In this document: positions 12,901 through 23,100 of the stretch, one piece after another
Numbering within the stretch: position 1 is the stretch's first letter
Layout: every line of letters starts with the position of its first letter
From: Pycnopodia helianthoides
Taxonomy: Eukaryota; Echinodermata; Asteroidea; Forcipulatida; Asteriidae
Length of the DNA: 64,000 bases
Direction: 5' to 3'
Assembly: GCA_032158295.1 (NCBI GenBank)
Contig: CM063258.1
Span: forward strand, 1,322,001 to 1,386,000
Position numbers and translations under genes: made by a program
Notes under the pieces: generated by a model
What the model saw: only the letters and a program-made list of their open reading frames with translations
Databases searched by the model: none
What the model was told of the DNA's origin: nothing

Positions 12901-13529
12901 CCATTCGGTAAATTAACAAGGGCTGAAGGAAATTGATTCAAAAGATGGCGCTATCACAAGTATCAGGCAACATTTCTACATTACACAATTTACCGTATGG
13001 GGGACAGAATCTCAGGGGGACCATAATAAAATAATAAACTAAATAATTAAATTGTAAATGTAAGCGAGTTTAATCAAATAAACCCATCTATTTTTGTTAT
13101 ATTTTAACTAGTTTGAGGGCTTGGATAGAGGTTTATATATTGTTTCTAAACCGTTTAAAGGAATGGGTTTCAACAAACATGTCTGAATTTATGAACGAAC
13201 TCTGCCGGTTTGGCATACGGGTCGTCTGCAGTAAATATAAGTACTGCTACACCTGCACCATGTACACTACAGTATAGTATAACACTCAAAGATAGGCCAA
13301 AAACCGGGTAGAAAGAAATTCACAAAATTTGACTGGATACTCGTTGAACAAATCCTTCTGTAACCAAAATAACAAAAACCAAGTGACAAAGAAATATCCT
13401 CACATATGTCTGTGCTACTTCTTTGTCCACATTGTCCCAATACTCACTTTTTCTGGACTCTGAGACCCTTTCCGCGGCCTTCTTTTCGGCTTGGAGCAAC
13501 TGCTGAATTCCTGGAGTTTGCGCAGCCAT
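9967..13529 (-). CDS. ATP6V1G: V-type proton ATPase subunit G
   Basis: Three coding exons: 13529-13448, 11863-11763 and 10134-9967 (stop at 9969-9967), 351 bases, 116 residues, close to the usual length of about 118. The protein begins MAAQTPGIQQLLQAEKKAAE, the hallmark N-terminus of subunit G. The middle exon encodes a charged coiled coil, KNKRLKQAKEEAQEEIEKYR. The C-terminal exon contains the EVLSGLFDLVFDIKPELH block, matching the family's conserved C-terminal helix. Junction phases 1 and 0 close exactly. Known role: with subunit E it forms the peripheral stator of the V1 sector that drives proton pumping across endomembranes. The final exon's acceptor could alternatively be a few bases downstream, but the chosen CAG/TAC site preserves length. 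Invertebrates usually have one gene for this subunit, so no isoform number is assigned. Confidence 0.95.
10243..10595 (-). repeat. Full-length tRNA-derived SINE (Leu/Ser-like family)
   Basis: On the minus strand the unit starts with a tRNA-like head (GGTGTCATGGCCGAGCGGTT, B box GGTTCAAATCCC). It continues through 'CAGGGGTATAAATGGGTACC' and ends near a 'GCGCTATATAAG' tail. It lies in V-ATPase G intron 2. A second, poorer tRNA-like head follows at 10670-10780. Confidence 0.6.
10835..11190 (+). mobile_element. AT-rich TIR element, family B
   Basis: About 355 bp, bounded by AAAGGCAAAGTATACCTTTGG and the inverted ATTATCAAAGGTGTACCCTTCCTTT. Other copies: 24396-24750, 27535-27925, 55740-56103 and 59948-60331 (plus), and 60661-61026 (minus). 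Common internal blocks are AACCTGTGAAAATTT and CTTCTTACCAAGTRAGTTTTTATGG. It is non-coding and non-autonomous. Confidence 0.65.
11889..12380 (+). mobile_element. Family C element with tandem left-end units
   Basis: Three to four tandem copies of a roughly 100-116-bp unit (CCCTCCTACTGTCTGACC ... CTACACAGTACACAGTCAA) run from 11889 to about 12250. They are followed by a right end, GATAGTAGGAGGG, and CTAA (a mutated TTAA). It lies in V-ATPase G intron 1. The repeated left end is also seen at 29717-29910, 31487-31600 and 31834-32000. Confidence 0.65.
12600..13447. other. V-ATPase G intron 1, remainder
   Basis: AT-rich sequence with homopolymer runs; no gene, clear repeat boundary or motif was recognised. 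Confidence 0.5.
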
Positions 13530-13690
13530 TTTGGTTTATCGACTGAGACTAGATAGACTGGCTATGAGTCGCCGAGCGCTCGAATCCGGTACAAATGACT
13601 CATCACTGCTGAAAATTACACGTGAGGAATAACAAGAGAAAAGTCACGTGCAGCATTTTAGTCAGCGACTGTTTTGTGTTTGATATTTTG
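13530..13690 (-). promoter_or_regulatory. 5' flank of V-ATPase G gene
   Basis: The region directly upstream of the subunit G start codon contains CpG-bearing sequence and two CACGTG/TCACGTG-type E-box-like sites (near 13619 and 13643). CACGTG-like sites are known in promoters of lysosomal and V-ATPase genes in vertebrates. Function here is inference only. Confidence 0.3.
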
Positions 13691-14150
13691 GCGCATATAG
13701 ACTTGTGGACAAGTCGTTAAAAATTTGTTGCGATCGCGACTACACTCTTGCGAGACTGCTGCTCCGCGCGAGACTGACTGCTCTCGTGACTTCGGCAAAA
13801 TGGGGAGGTGGGTGGGCAGTACTTCAGCTAGTCTTGGTTCCAAGACCATTGGTGTTTGCTCGGTACGCAAATTTTGTTCGTACCACATTAGAGACAGGGG
13901 GTCAACAGTGAAGGGATCCGGGAAAGCGCCCATACCTTATGCGTGTATGCATTGGCTCTAGTGTGGTACGGAAAAACAATTGCCGCACACACAATCAGTA
14001 CCAACGTTCGGGTGTTTGCGTGTACCGAGCAAACACCAATGGTCTTGGAACCAAGACTATACTTCAGCCAGCAATATCGCGAGAGAGAGCAGTATATTCG
14101 CGTGAGAGCAAGCGCCGCAACAAAAATGACTTGTCCACAGTCTATGGCGC
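13691..14150. mobile_element. Long fold-back element (about 460 bp)
   Basis: The left arm (13691-13890) and right arm (13965-14150) are extended inverted repeats. GCGCATATAGACTTGTGGAC pairs with GTCCACAGTCTATGGCGC, and AGTCTTGGTTCCAAGACC pairs with GGTCTTGGAACCAAGACT. Short ORFs inside it are mirror-image artefacts. It sits about 160 bp upstream of the V-ATPase G start codon. Confidence 0.7.
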
Positions 14151-14376
14151 AGAGTCTAAGAGCAAGCACTTATGACGACTGTTGTATGTGACAAATATCT
14201 ACATCTCAACAAGTAAAACGTCAATCAAAATTCGATCACTGAAATTGTATATTTGTTGTAAATTTAAATTTGGTTAAAAACAAATCTGTTCAAATTATAT
14301 AATTGTTGAATTCGTAACATATGGACATCAAGGTGACATGTGATTTACATAAGCATGATTAACGATCCTCCATGAT

Positions 14377-14741
14377 GAGGTATAAATGCGAACAGACGTA
14401 TGAAGCCCAATTCCTCGCTTTTTTCTATGGCACAACCATGCACGTTTATTACTTGGTTGGGTTCTTCCATGGTGAACGGGGGAGTGTTCATCACCCTAAC
14501 CCTAACCCTACCCCTACACCTAACCCTTCCCCTAGCCCTACCCCTCACCCTACCCCTAACCCTACCCCTAACCCTCACCAAACCACAAACCCTCACCCTC
14601 ACCCCCTCCCCCTCCTATCCAGTCACCCTGACCGTCTCGTGGTTGTGGCTTCATATGTATGAAGCCACACAACCACGCCATTGTAACGTGCATGGTAGTG
14701 GCGAGGAATTGGGCTTCATACGTCTGTTCGCATTATATCTC
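14377..14741. mobile_element. Fold-back element carrying a telomere-like tract
   Basis: Arms 14377-14419 and 14701-14741 are nearly perfect inverted repeats (AACAGACGTATGAAGCCCAA / TTGGGCTTCATACGTCTGTT). Inner inverted blocks include CATGCACGTT/AACGTGCATG. Between the arms lies 14493-14615, a run of CCCTAA, CCCTAC, CCCCTA and CCCTCA units. No gene is present. Confidence 0.75.
14493..14615. repeat. Interstitial degenerate telomere-like repeat
   Basis: It begins with perfect CCCTAA units (animal TTAGGG telomere repeat, C-rich strand on plus) and decays into CCCTAC/CCCCTA/CCCTCA variants. It lies wholly inside a fold-back element, so it is unlikely to mark a chromosome fusion. Confidence 0.8.
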
Positions 14742-15487
14742 TGATGCAAGAATGACTTTTATATGGGGTGTAAACAAATACAAACAAACAAACAAACAAA
14801 TCATCCACAGAAATTCTCTTTTTACATTGTTTTATTGCGTTCTATAATTATTTTCCCCCTTCCCCCCAAATCACTTCAAACACGATGTAAATGGTAAAAG
14901 AACAAATAAACAACACCAACAACAACTCATAATAAACACCTTGTGAAACCTTTGTCAAAATAACATTATTATTGAAGACATACCGCTGAAGGCGAAAAAA
15001 CGAACCAATATCTCAATTAAGATTGCATTTTAATGCTTAAAGTCTGAATACAGGAAAAATAAAAAGCTTTGAAAAATTGTCTTACTTATTCCAGGAGCTG
15101 GTGGGAAAACCAATATAAAATTTATGTAAAATACAGTGTTACAAAATAACATGTTAATCTTGTTCAATGCTGTGCATTATTCTTTACAGATGTGTTACAA
15201 CTTTTTTCAAAAGCTAGTACAATTCAGGATAGAGGTTAAATGCAAAATGTAGTATCTCATTAAAACAAAAGTTTGACTTGTATTGCCAACATGGTTTTAT
15301 AATAGGAGTGTCTCCCCCTACGCTTCCTTGATACCTTCTTTGGGGTATAGGAAAGTTCTTAACCCTGTTTTATCATTCTTTATGTCATTGTGTACCCCGA
15401 AGAAGGTCATAAGACTCAGTGGCTTTCTTCATGGCACAAAGAGTACTTTTTGTCCCAGTAACCAAAGGTTGCAAGCGCTGTTACGTT

Positions 15488-15745
15488 TCTGTTGATAAAA
15501 TTACCCCAAAGACATATTCGTATCTTTCCTCGCCTTCCACCTCTGGGACCCCGGTTTGAATCCCAACGGGGGCACTTTGTGGATTGGGTTTCAAGTTCCT
15601 ACCCGAATGTGTGGGTTTTCCCTGGAATAATTCTCTGGGATTTTCTTCCCACATCTAAAACTGAAACTCCATGGGGGTTCATGGCTTGTAGAGTTATTCA
15701 GTTTGCTTTTTGGAGAATTCTTGGCTTCAAAACCAGAATTAATTA
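15488..15745 (+). repeat. SINE-like repeat (partner 20835-21105, minus)
   Basis: It matches the reverse complement of 20835-21105. Shared blocks are GGTTTGAATCCC/GGTTCGAATCCC (B box), GTGGGTTTTCCCTGGAATAA and TTCAGTTTGCTTTT. It lies downstream of the argininosuccinate synthase stop codon. The remainder of 14742-17190 shows no gene; a possible AATAAA on the minus strand near 16577-16586 could serve that gene. Confidence 0.55.
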
Positions 15746-17190
15746 ATAATTGTTTTCCCATTCCAATGCAGAGTTTAACCTTCCTGTAATGACTTACAAG
15801 TATGAATGGCAGAAAACCGATCAAACTTTCGAGCGATCAGTTTTCTTGAATCATTGTGTACCTGAGTTGCTTACAACCTTTTCCTGGTCAAACTTTCTTC
15901 AATACGCCCTTCTTCCGAGCACACAACAACGTATTACAGTACTGTAAGTTTGAAATAAAAAAAATAAAAATTCTAACCAGATCTTGCTCAAGCGCAGAGC
16001 CAAATTAATATTTCAGAAACTTGTGTCTTTAAGAAAACAGTTTAGAAGAAATCATGTGCTAGTTTTGTTCAACAAGACGGCATGATGCTGGCAAGGTTTT
16101 AAGGTTCTGGATGCAATGACTTTATGAGCGATATTTGTCCAAAACAAGATGAGACAAAGTTATTTCAGTGTGGAATTCATGTTGCTTTTGACTACGGTGT
16201 CCTCGACAGTCAGTTCAGTGGAAGAGCTGTTGATATAGTGGCCAAGTAGGCACCACTGAAGTTGGGATTTGGATGGGATGAGACCATTCTATGTATTGTA
16301 AGGGTTGGTGGCATGTCTGGGACATATAAGGGCTCCTTCAAAATTAAGTTTTGTGATTTTCTTGTGATGTACTCATCACAAAAATGAATTTGACCGTAGA
16401 GTTTCTCTTCAACATCAAGCCTGAGCCTTTCCGATGTTAAACCCAGGGTCCTCATACGTAAACGTGCTCATACGTAAATGAAAAAAAAAAACACCTAGGA
16501 CACTGGTGTTTCTGGATTGGCCGCATAATGCACCCTCTCTGACATGTAATTTGTTCATTATGAAAGAATTATTTGTATTTATTTATATAAGATGGAGTAA
16601 AAAATCTTCAGAAATTTATACCACAGTTGAGATTATCAAATCTTAATTCTTTTCCAGTGGACCACTCTATCAAACAACAATAACGTATGAACGTATGGAC
16701 ATGACCGTTACAATATAAATCAGTATTCTTAGAAACTACCACCTAATACTTAAAAGCTCAAAAACAAAAGTAGAAAGTTTTACAAACTGTGGAATTTCTG
16801 GCGTCTGGAACCACAATTGACAGGAATCTGCGACAGAAAGACAAACAAACATGCAGCTTTTCTCACACAGTGGTGGATCCAGGAGGTGAGGGCATGTGCC
16901 TCAAGCAAAATAAGTTGATGTGTCTCATTGGCACACTGGGTCAACCGCACAGCCCCCCCCCCTTAATATGACCCTATAGATCCGCCCCTCAAGAGGCACT
17001 GGCTCCCCTAAACAAAGACATTAAGTAAATCTTGTCACTAAACCTAAATCTACATGTGAATGTATCAGCTCTTTGCAGTCTGCACATCAAAGCAGGGCTA
17101 CTTTTGGGTGTGTCTCAAGACGAAAAACCATTGACATTCTCAATGCACGAGGGCGCTCTTGCTGAGTATCAATGGTGGTTTGTTGAGAAG

Positions 17191-20100
17191 CTAGGAAGAC
17201 GCATCTCCTTGACCTTTCTCGGAGCCACGTATACGACGGTACTCCTTCAGTCTATCAAAAAAATAAATTAAACAGTTACACAGATATAAAGTACCATGTA
17301 GACACTGTCTGTTCTGGGAGTGATTGCATTACAGGTAAGCGTACTCCTGGGTGGAGGGAAGCAATATATGTTGCTGAGAGGGACGTTATTGTTGGATTGA
17401 ATTTACTCACCTGACTGCATTGACCTTGATGAAGCCCAGCGCGTCCACTGGCTCATAGTCACCCTTCACAACCATGCTGTTCAAATATAAAGCAAATAGC
17501 AGAAGGTGTTTTAATATATTTCTTTAGTTCTTGAATACATGCTGTGAAGTGGAATTGGTCAAATAGAATATTCTGACGAACCTTGGCCAAAACAATCCAA
17601 GGCATAAGCTCTCTGTTATTTTTCGAATACGTAGCCTAACTGCCATTTCAAGTTGCTCAAGACTATCTCTTCCTGACTACATCTAGTACCATTTGGACCC
17701 CACTCCCTTGTTCTGGTAGTTTGGCTTAGTTTAAGGATTGATTTTGTGTTCTATAATTGATTTTCCCCCAAATTTTACAAGAGTGAAAAGTGGTTTTTGC
17801 TTTCTCTGTCCATTTTTTGTTCTTCTTGCTGTGCCCAAATTTTCCCTACTGTTTTGCCCAATTTGGGAGGGTGTTTCCCCCCTGCCCCCCGGTTTGTACG
17901 CCTATGATACATGGCTAGCTGTTGTTCTCTTACCTGACAAGTTCCTCGTTGTACAGTGATCTCTTAGAGCATCTGGACTTGACCATCACGTTGCCCTTGT
18001 AGATCTCCAAGATGACTACACCTTCGACATTCTGCTGGCTCCTGTCGATGCAGTGCCGGGTGAATTCACACTCTGGGCTGTACCAAAACCCTAGTTTAAT
18101 ATTAAAAAATTATAATAATAAAATAAATTAAAATTGTCTTGCAATTATGTTTGCTTTTTCTCAACCATGCATTTTCGATGTCAGGACAACAACATAAAAA
18201 GTGCATGTGTGCAGTGTTGGTAGGATTACAAACACTAGGTGTTTTGGTTTTAGGAACTGAAAGTGTCATCAGTAACTATGGATAAATAAATGTACAAAAA
18301 ACAAACATTATGCAGTTCTGCAGTAAGCAGAGCCTGGCTTTCTACTTGTTCCATATACTCTTGCTTTGCTGAGATGTAGAACAAAGAGCCATTCCAACAG
18401 CTTTATTCCACATACAGCATCTCTTTGGAACTCCTTGCCTGGTGCATGTTTCCCTCCATCCTCAATCTAGACTGTTTTAAGAGGAATATCAATTCCTACC
18501 TTCAGCTCCCCCGAGTTATTTTCATCTTAAAAGTTTTCTTCTTGTAGACTCTTACCAAGAGTGGCTTTTAGCCTTGTATGAGGCAAACTTGCATTACAAA
18601 AGATTAACCAAATCATTTGTTTAAAGGCCCAGTAGGACTTCCGTCATTTGCAGTGGGCACCGCATATAATAGTTCGACCAACTGAATTAATACCTTCATA
18701 AACTTGCTCCGAGAAACGAAGGGAAAGACCTTGCTTGATCCTACGCACTGCCTGTCAGGATGACAAAAGTTCATCTATTAGTTAACTGCTTGGGTTATGG
18801 CTCAATAGAAACACACCTAGCACAAACAATTTTAAATATTTTCTGGGAATGAAACCAAGGAAGCCTCATAAGTGAACTTAATCACTGTAGCTCACAAGCC
18901 TGAAGAAACCTGTAAACAATGGTGCTTGTTATGTGAACCAGAAAGACAGGGGTTAACCCCTGCTCTTCCGCAAGAAGTGTTCTGGGTTCTTTTACGTGCA
19001 CTACCAATCCTAGTACACGGGATCTACTGCTTAATGTCCCATCCGAAGGACAGAGCAATGATGGTAAAGTATCTTGCTCAAGGACACAAGTGCCATGACC
19101 GAGACTCAAATCCACACTCTGCTGATCAGAAACATCAGAGCTTGAGTCCGGTGCTCTTAACACAAACAAGCAGGAATCAGTCAAATGGATCCTGAGGTAG
19201 GCCGCCCCCCCCCCAAAAAAAAATCCTCTTTTCCCGTTGTACTGATCCCAGTTATTATCTTTCCATTTTCAAAAGGCATTTTATTACCGGAGCTTTTCAG
19301 TCAAGAGCAAGGCATTTAGTTCGAGGATCAATCTCAACCATAGGCGACTGCACTTATACCCCCTCTCCCTTACACCTGGCGACTTCAGTCGACCATGCTT
19401 ACACAGAAAAAAGCACTCAAGCCTGAGCACAAAGGCCATTTGTAATAAAGCTGTAGTTTTGTTCATAATCACCCTCAAAACCAAAGCTTACTATCATTGG
19501 AAAGAGAAAGATTGGATCTTTCCAATGATGGTGAAATAAAAATAGGGTTGCTATTATGCAATCTCTTCAAATTGGAGTTGAATGATCCGAAATGCCAAAC
19601 ACCAACTTGCCACTCTGCCATTATCTGTCAATCTGGCTTAGGCTGTGGCTGCACCGAAAGTCTTACGTACTACATACAATGCTGTTGCAGCCATCGGCTG
19701 TAGCCATAGCCAACGTCACTTGATTAAATGGAATTACCTTATCCATGGTAATGTTCTCGATGTCTAGATGAGCAACCAACAAGATAGCGCCTCCTGGACA
19801 CTCATACACACCTAATAAACACCACAAACAAAATCAACTGGGTGTTAGAAAGGCTGATATGAATTGAAATATTAGTAATCACACAAGAGCGAGTGGAGTA
19901 CGAAAAATATAGCGCGTCCCATTAGCTTTCTGAAATTGTTTTGGTCAGTGAATTTTACATCAGAAAGAGCTTGTTTATGGTCATAATGGCCAAACTACAC
20001 CCCTGCTAACCCATGCAAACAAAAATTAGTGGCCTGATGTTTTGACCCTAGCAGAGTCTTTCCGAATGGTTTGTAGGGTTGAACCGTCAGGCCATCAACT

Positions 20101-23100
20101 ATTTTTTGCATTTATACCACAGGTCCTTTTGGTTGGTAAGCAGTTTGCAACAGCTAATTCTATTTTCTCCATTTTTTTTCTGGACAAGAAATACTGAACT
20201 GGAAACAACATGAGAGATATGCTATAATAGACTGTGTAAGTCTTGCGCGTAATTGAACTTCCGGGACCATTGTGATCACAACCATATTGAGTTTTATATA
20301 ACTGGCTAAAGTTTAAAGATGGCAAACTGACCTCGACTTTTCATTCCGATGAAGCGGTTTTCAACGATGTCTGATCGGCCGACACCATGTTTACCTCTGT
20401 AAATTAAAGTCATCAGAAAGAGAGAGAAAAAGAAGAATTTAAAGAAATTACAACAATAAACAACAATGTCTAGCCTATAACTTTTATTGGTTTTCTAATT
20501 GAGTGGTGTCATGGCATAGCGGTCTAGGTCAGTGGACTCAATTTCTGTAGGAGTAGGGGTTAACCCCTGTGTTTCTGGTTCACATAGCAATCACCCTTGT
20601 TTACAGGTTTCCTCAGGCTTGCGAGCTACAGTGATCAAGGTCACTTATGAGGCATCCTTGGTTTCATTACCCTATATAGTACTATAATAATACTACTCAT
20701 TGATTTGTTTTGATATTATGGAAATAAATAAACTTTTAACCATGAGCTGTGACAGTCTACATGGTGCTTCCAAAAACTCCCCATTTCACATAACACCTCT
20801 TTTATGGTGACAGTGAAAAATGAATTAATTTATTATTAATTCTGGTTGTGAAGTCAAGGACTCTCAGAAAAGCAAACTGAATCACTGTACTAGCCAAGAA
20901 CCCCATGGAGAGAAGACAAAGAAGGAAGTTTCAGTTTAAGATGTGGGAGGAAAACCCCAGAGAATTATTCCAGGGAAAACCCACGCCATCAGGTAGTGAC
21001 TGAAAGCCCAATCCACATAGTGCCCTCCCCCCGGCGGGATTCGAACCAGGGTCCTAGATGTGGAAGTTGAAGAAAGATACCACAACGCCAACCCAACGGC
21101 CAAATTAGTGAGTTACTTCCCCTGAGCTAAAGTAACAACCCTCTATCATATTTTATATTTTAATGTATTTATTTATTTGATACCCAACGACGACAAACAA
21201 ACAAACCCAACAACCCAACAAACAGCCCTTTCTTACCCTATTTTATTGAGGTATTGATACAGCTCCAGAGGGTCCGTCTTCTCTGTACCATCACCCAAGT
21301 TCTTGACTCTGATTGGAACACCTGAAGAATTGCAGACAAAAGAACAAGTTTTGGTAATTACCTGGGAAGTTAATGGATTACTTTCAATCTGACAAAAGAG
21401 AGTTCCTGGCCAGTAACGATCCTCTAGGGAAAAATAGCAATGACTTCCAAATCACCATTGCTTATTATTTGCTTTGTCGCAAACAAAATAATAATAAATG
21501 AAGATAATAAACAGGACATTATTTATAAAGCGCCGTTTACAAAAGGATGCAAAGCGCTGGAAAGGGAAAGAAAAGAAAGCCAGAAAGACTTGGGGGGGGG
21601 AAGACTGGAGAAAACCCAGATTACATGCGAGCAGAGACAAAAATGGGTCTTGAGGGCCTTTTTAAAAGCAGTGAGACCAGTTGAATTTCTAACATGAGTG
21701 GGAAGTTTATTCCACAGCCGAGGGGCAGAGACAGAAAGGGCCCGCTCACAAGACTTGCAAGATGAATGTGCCTTACAAACTTAAAAATAAGTTAGTGGCC
21801 TGAAGTTTCAATCCTAGCAGAGTCTTTCTCAACACGAACATATGTAAACAGGTATACTGGTGTAACAAAAGCAGTCAAGTGGAAAGAGATGACTAAGATG
21901 AAGCACACAGAAAAAAGCAGGGATGAACAAAGAGGAAGGTGACAAAGGGGGAGGAGTGGTTAGGGGAAGGGTCTGGTTTGACAAAACTTACAGACAAAAC
22001 ATAACATACATTGACATCAGGAGAGGACAAACCTTTGCTGAACTCGATCTCGATTTTATCAGACTGTTCCGGGGCTTTCTTGGGGTCAGTTGTCATCAGA
22101 TACATGTCAGCTGGTGCCTCGGTCTGCAAAATATCAATTGAATCATCAGAAACTCAGCCATTCATTCAGCCATTTTCAACAATTTTGATGATTTTCCGCA
22201 GAAATTCTAAATTTGGGCAAGGCAGTGTTTTTACACATTTTTGATGTTTTCATCAACATCAACATTTGCACAAGATACCAGTCACAGACGATACATGTGA
22301 AATAACACTTTGGCTGGTAACCTTATTCTAGTGAGCATTATTCTTGTGTTTATACAGTAGCTATTTTTTTGTGAATTAAAACCCTCAAACGAGGCACCTG
22401 CTTGGGACAAACGTAACTGCGCTACGTTGTCAATACATGCTGACAAGTTTTTTCCAAAGATTAAAAGGGTTCGTTTTCAACAATTGTTTTACCTAAGTAT
22501 GTTGTGTACATATCCAGGAATTACTGGTGAACTTTAAGCTAATTTATTTGCTTAATTAATTCATTTTCATAATTTGATCATCTACCATTGGGAAATTGAC
22601 AGACCGATTTTGCACACAAAAGAAGCTGGCAGAGTTTTTCTCCTGCCTTTTCTAACCAAACCACTGTCCCATGTTGATTGATTGTGTATGGATGTGGTTA
22701 AGCAAGGGAAATATTAAAATATGTGCTGACAACATGCCTCATTTGAGGGTTTAAGAGCTCTTGGGCCCAGGTGTTTTAACTGCGGACTACTGTTAAGGGA
22801 GAGGGCAGTTTACGATGGTTACTATTGGCTTAATTTACCATAGGGTCCTCCAAGATGCCGGATTCGTAGCTGATGTGCATCAGATTAGCGTCCATACTCC
22901 ATGGCTGCTTGAGTGTGATAGACAGTTCGATGTTCTTGGCCTTGGCGTACTCGAACAGATCGTTACGTCCCAAGAAACGATTGTAGAACTCCGGCATCTT
23001 CCATGGGGCTATGATCTGGGTTATGCAAGGGAGAACAAAATAATCATTACCCAGGGAAGGCGGGGTTACGCTGAAGTTCAAAATTCTAATAATGGGAGGT

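Noticed and set aside
14345..14744. Overlapping ORFs in the telomere-like tract
   Set aside because: They encode Pro-Asn-Pro or Arg-Val-Arg repeats caused by the hexamer repeat, not proteins.
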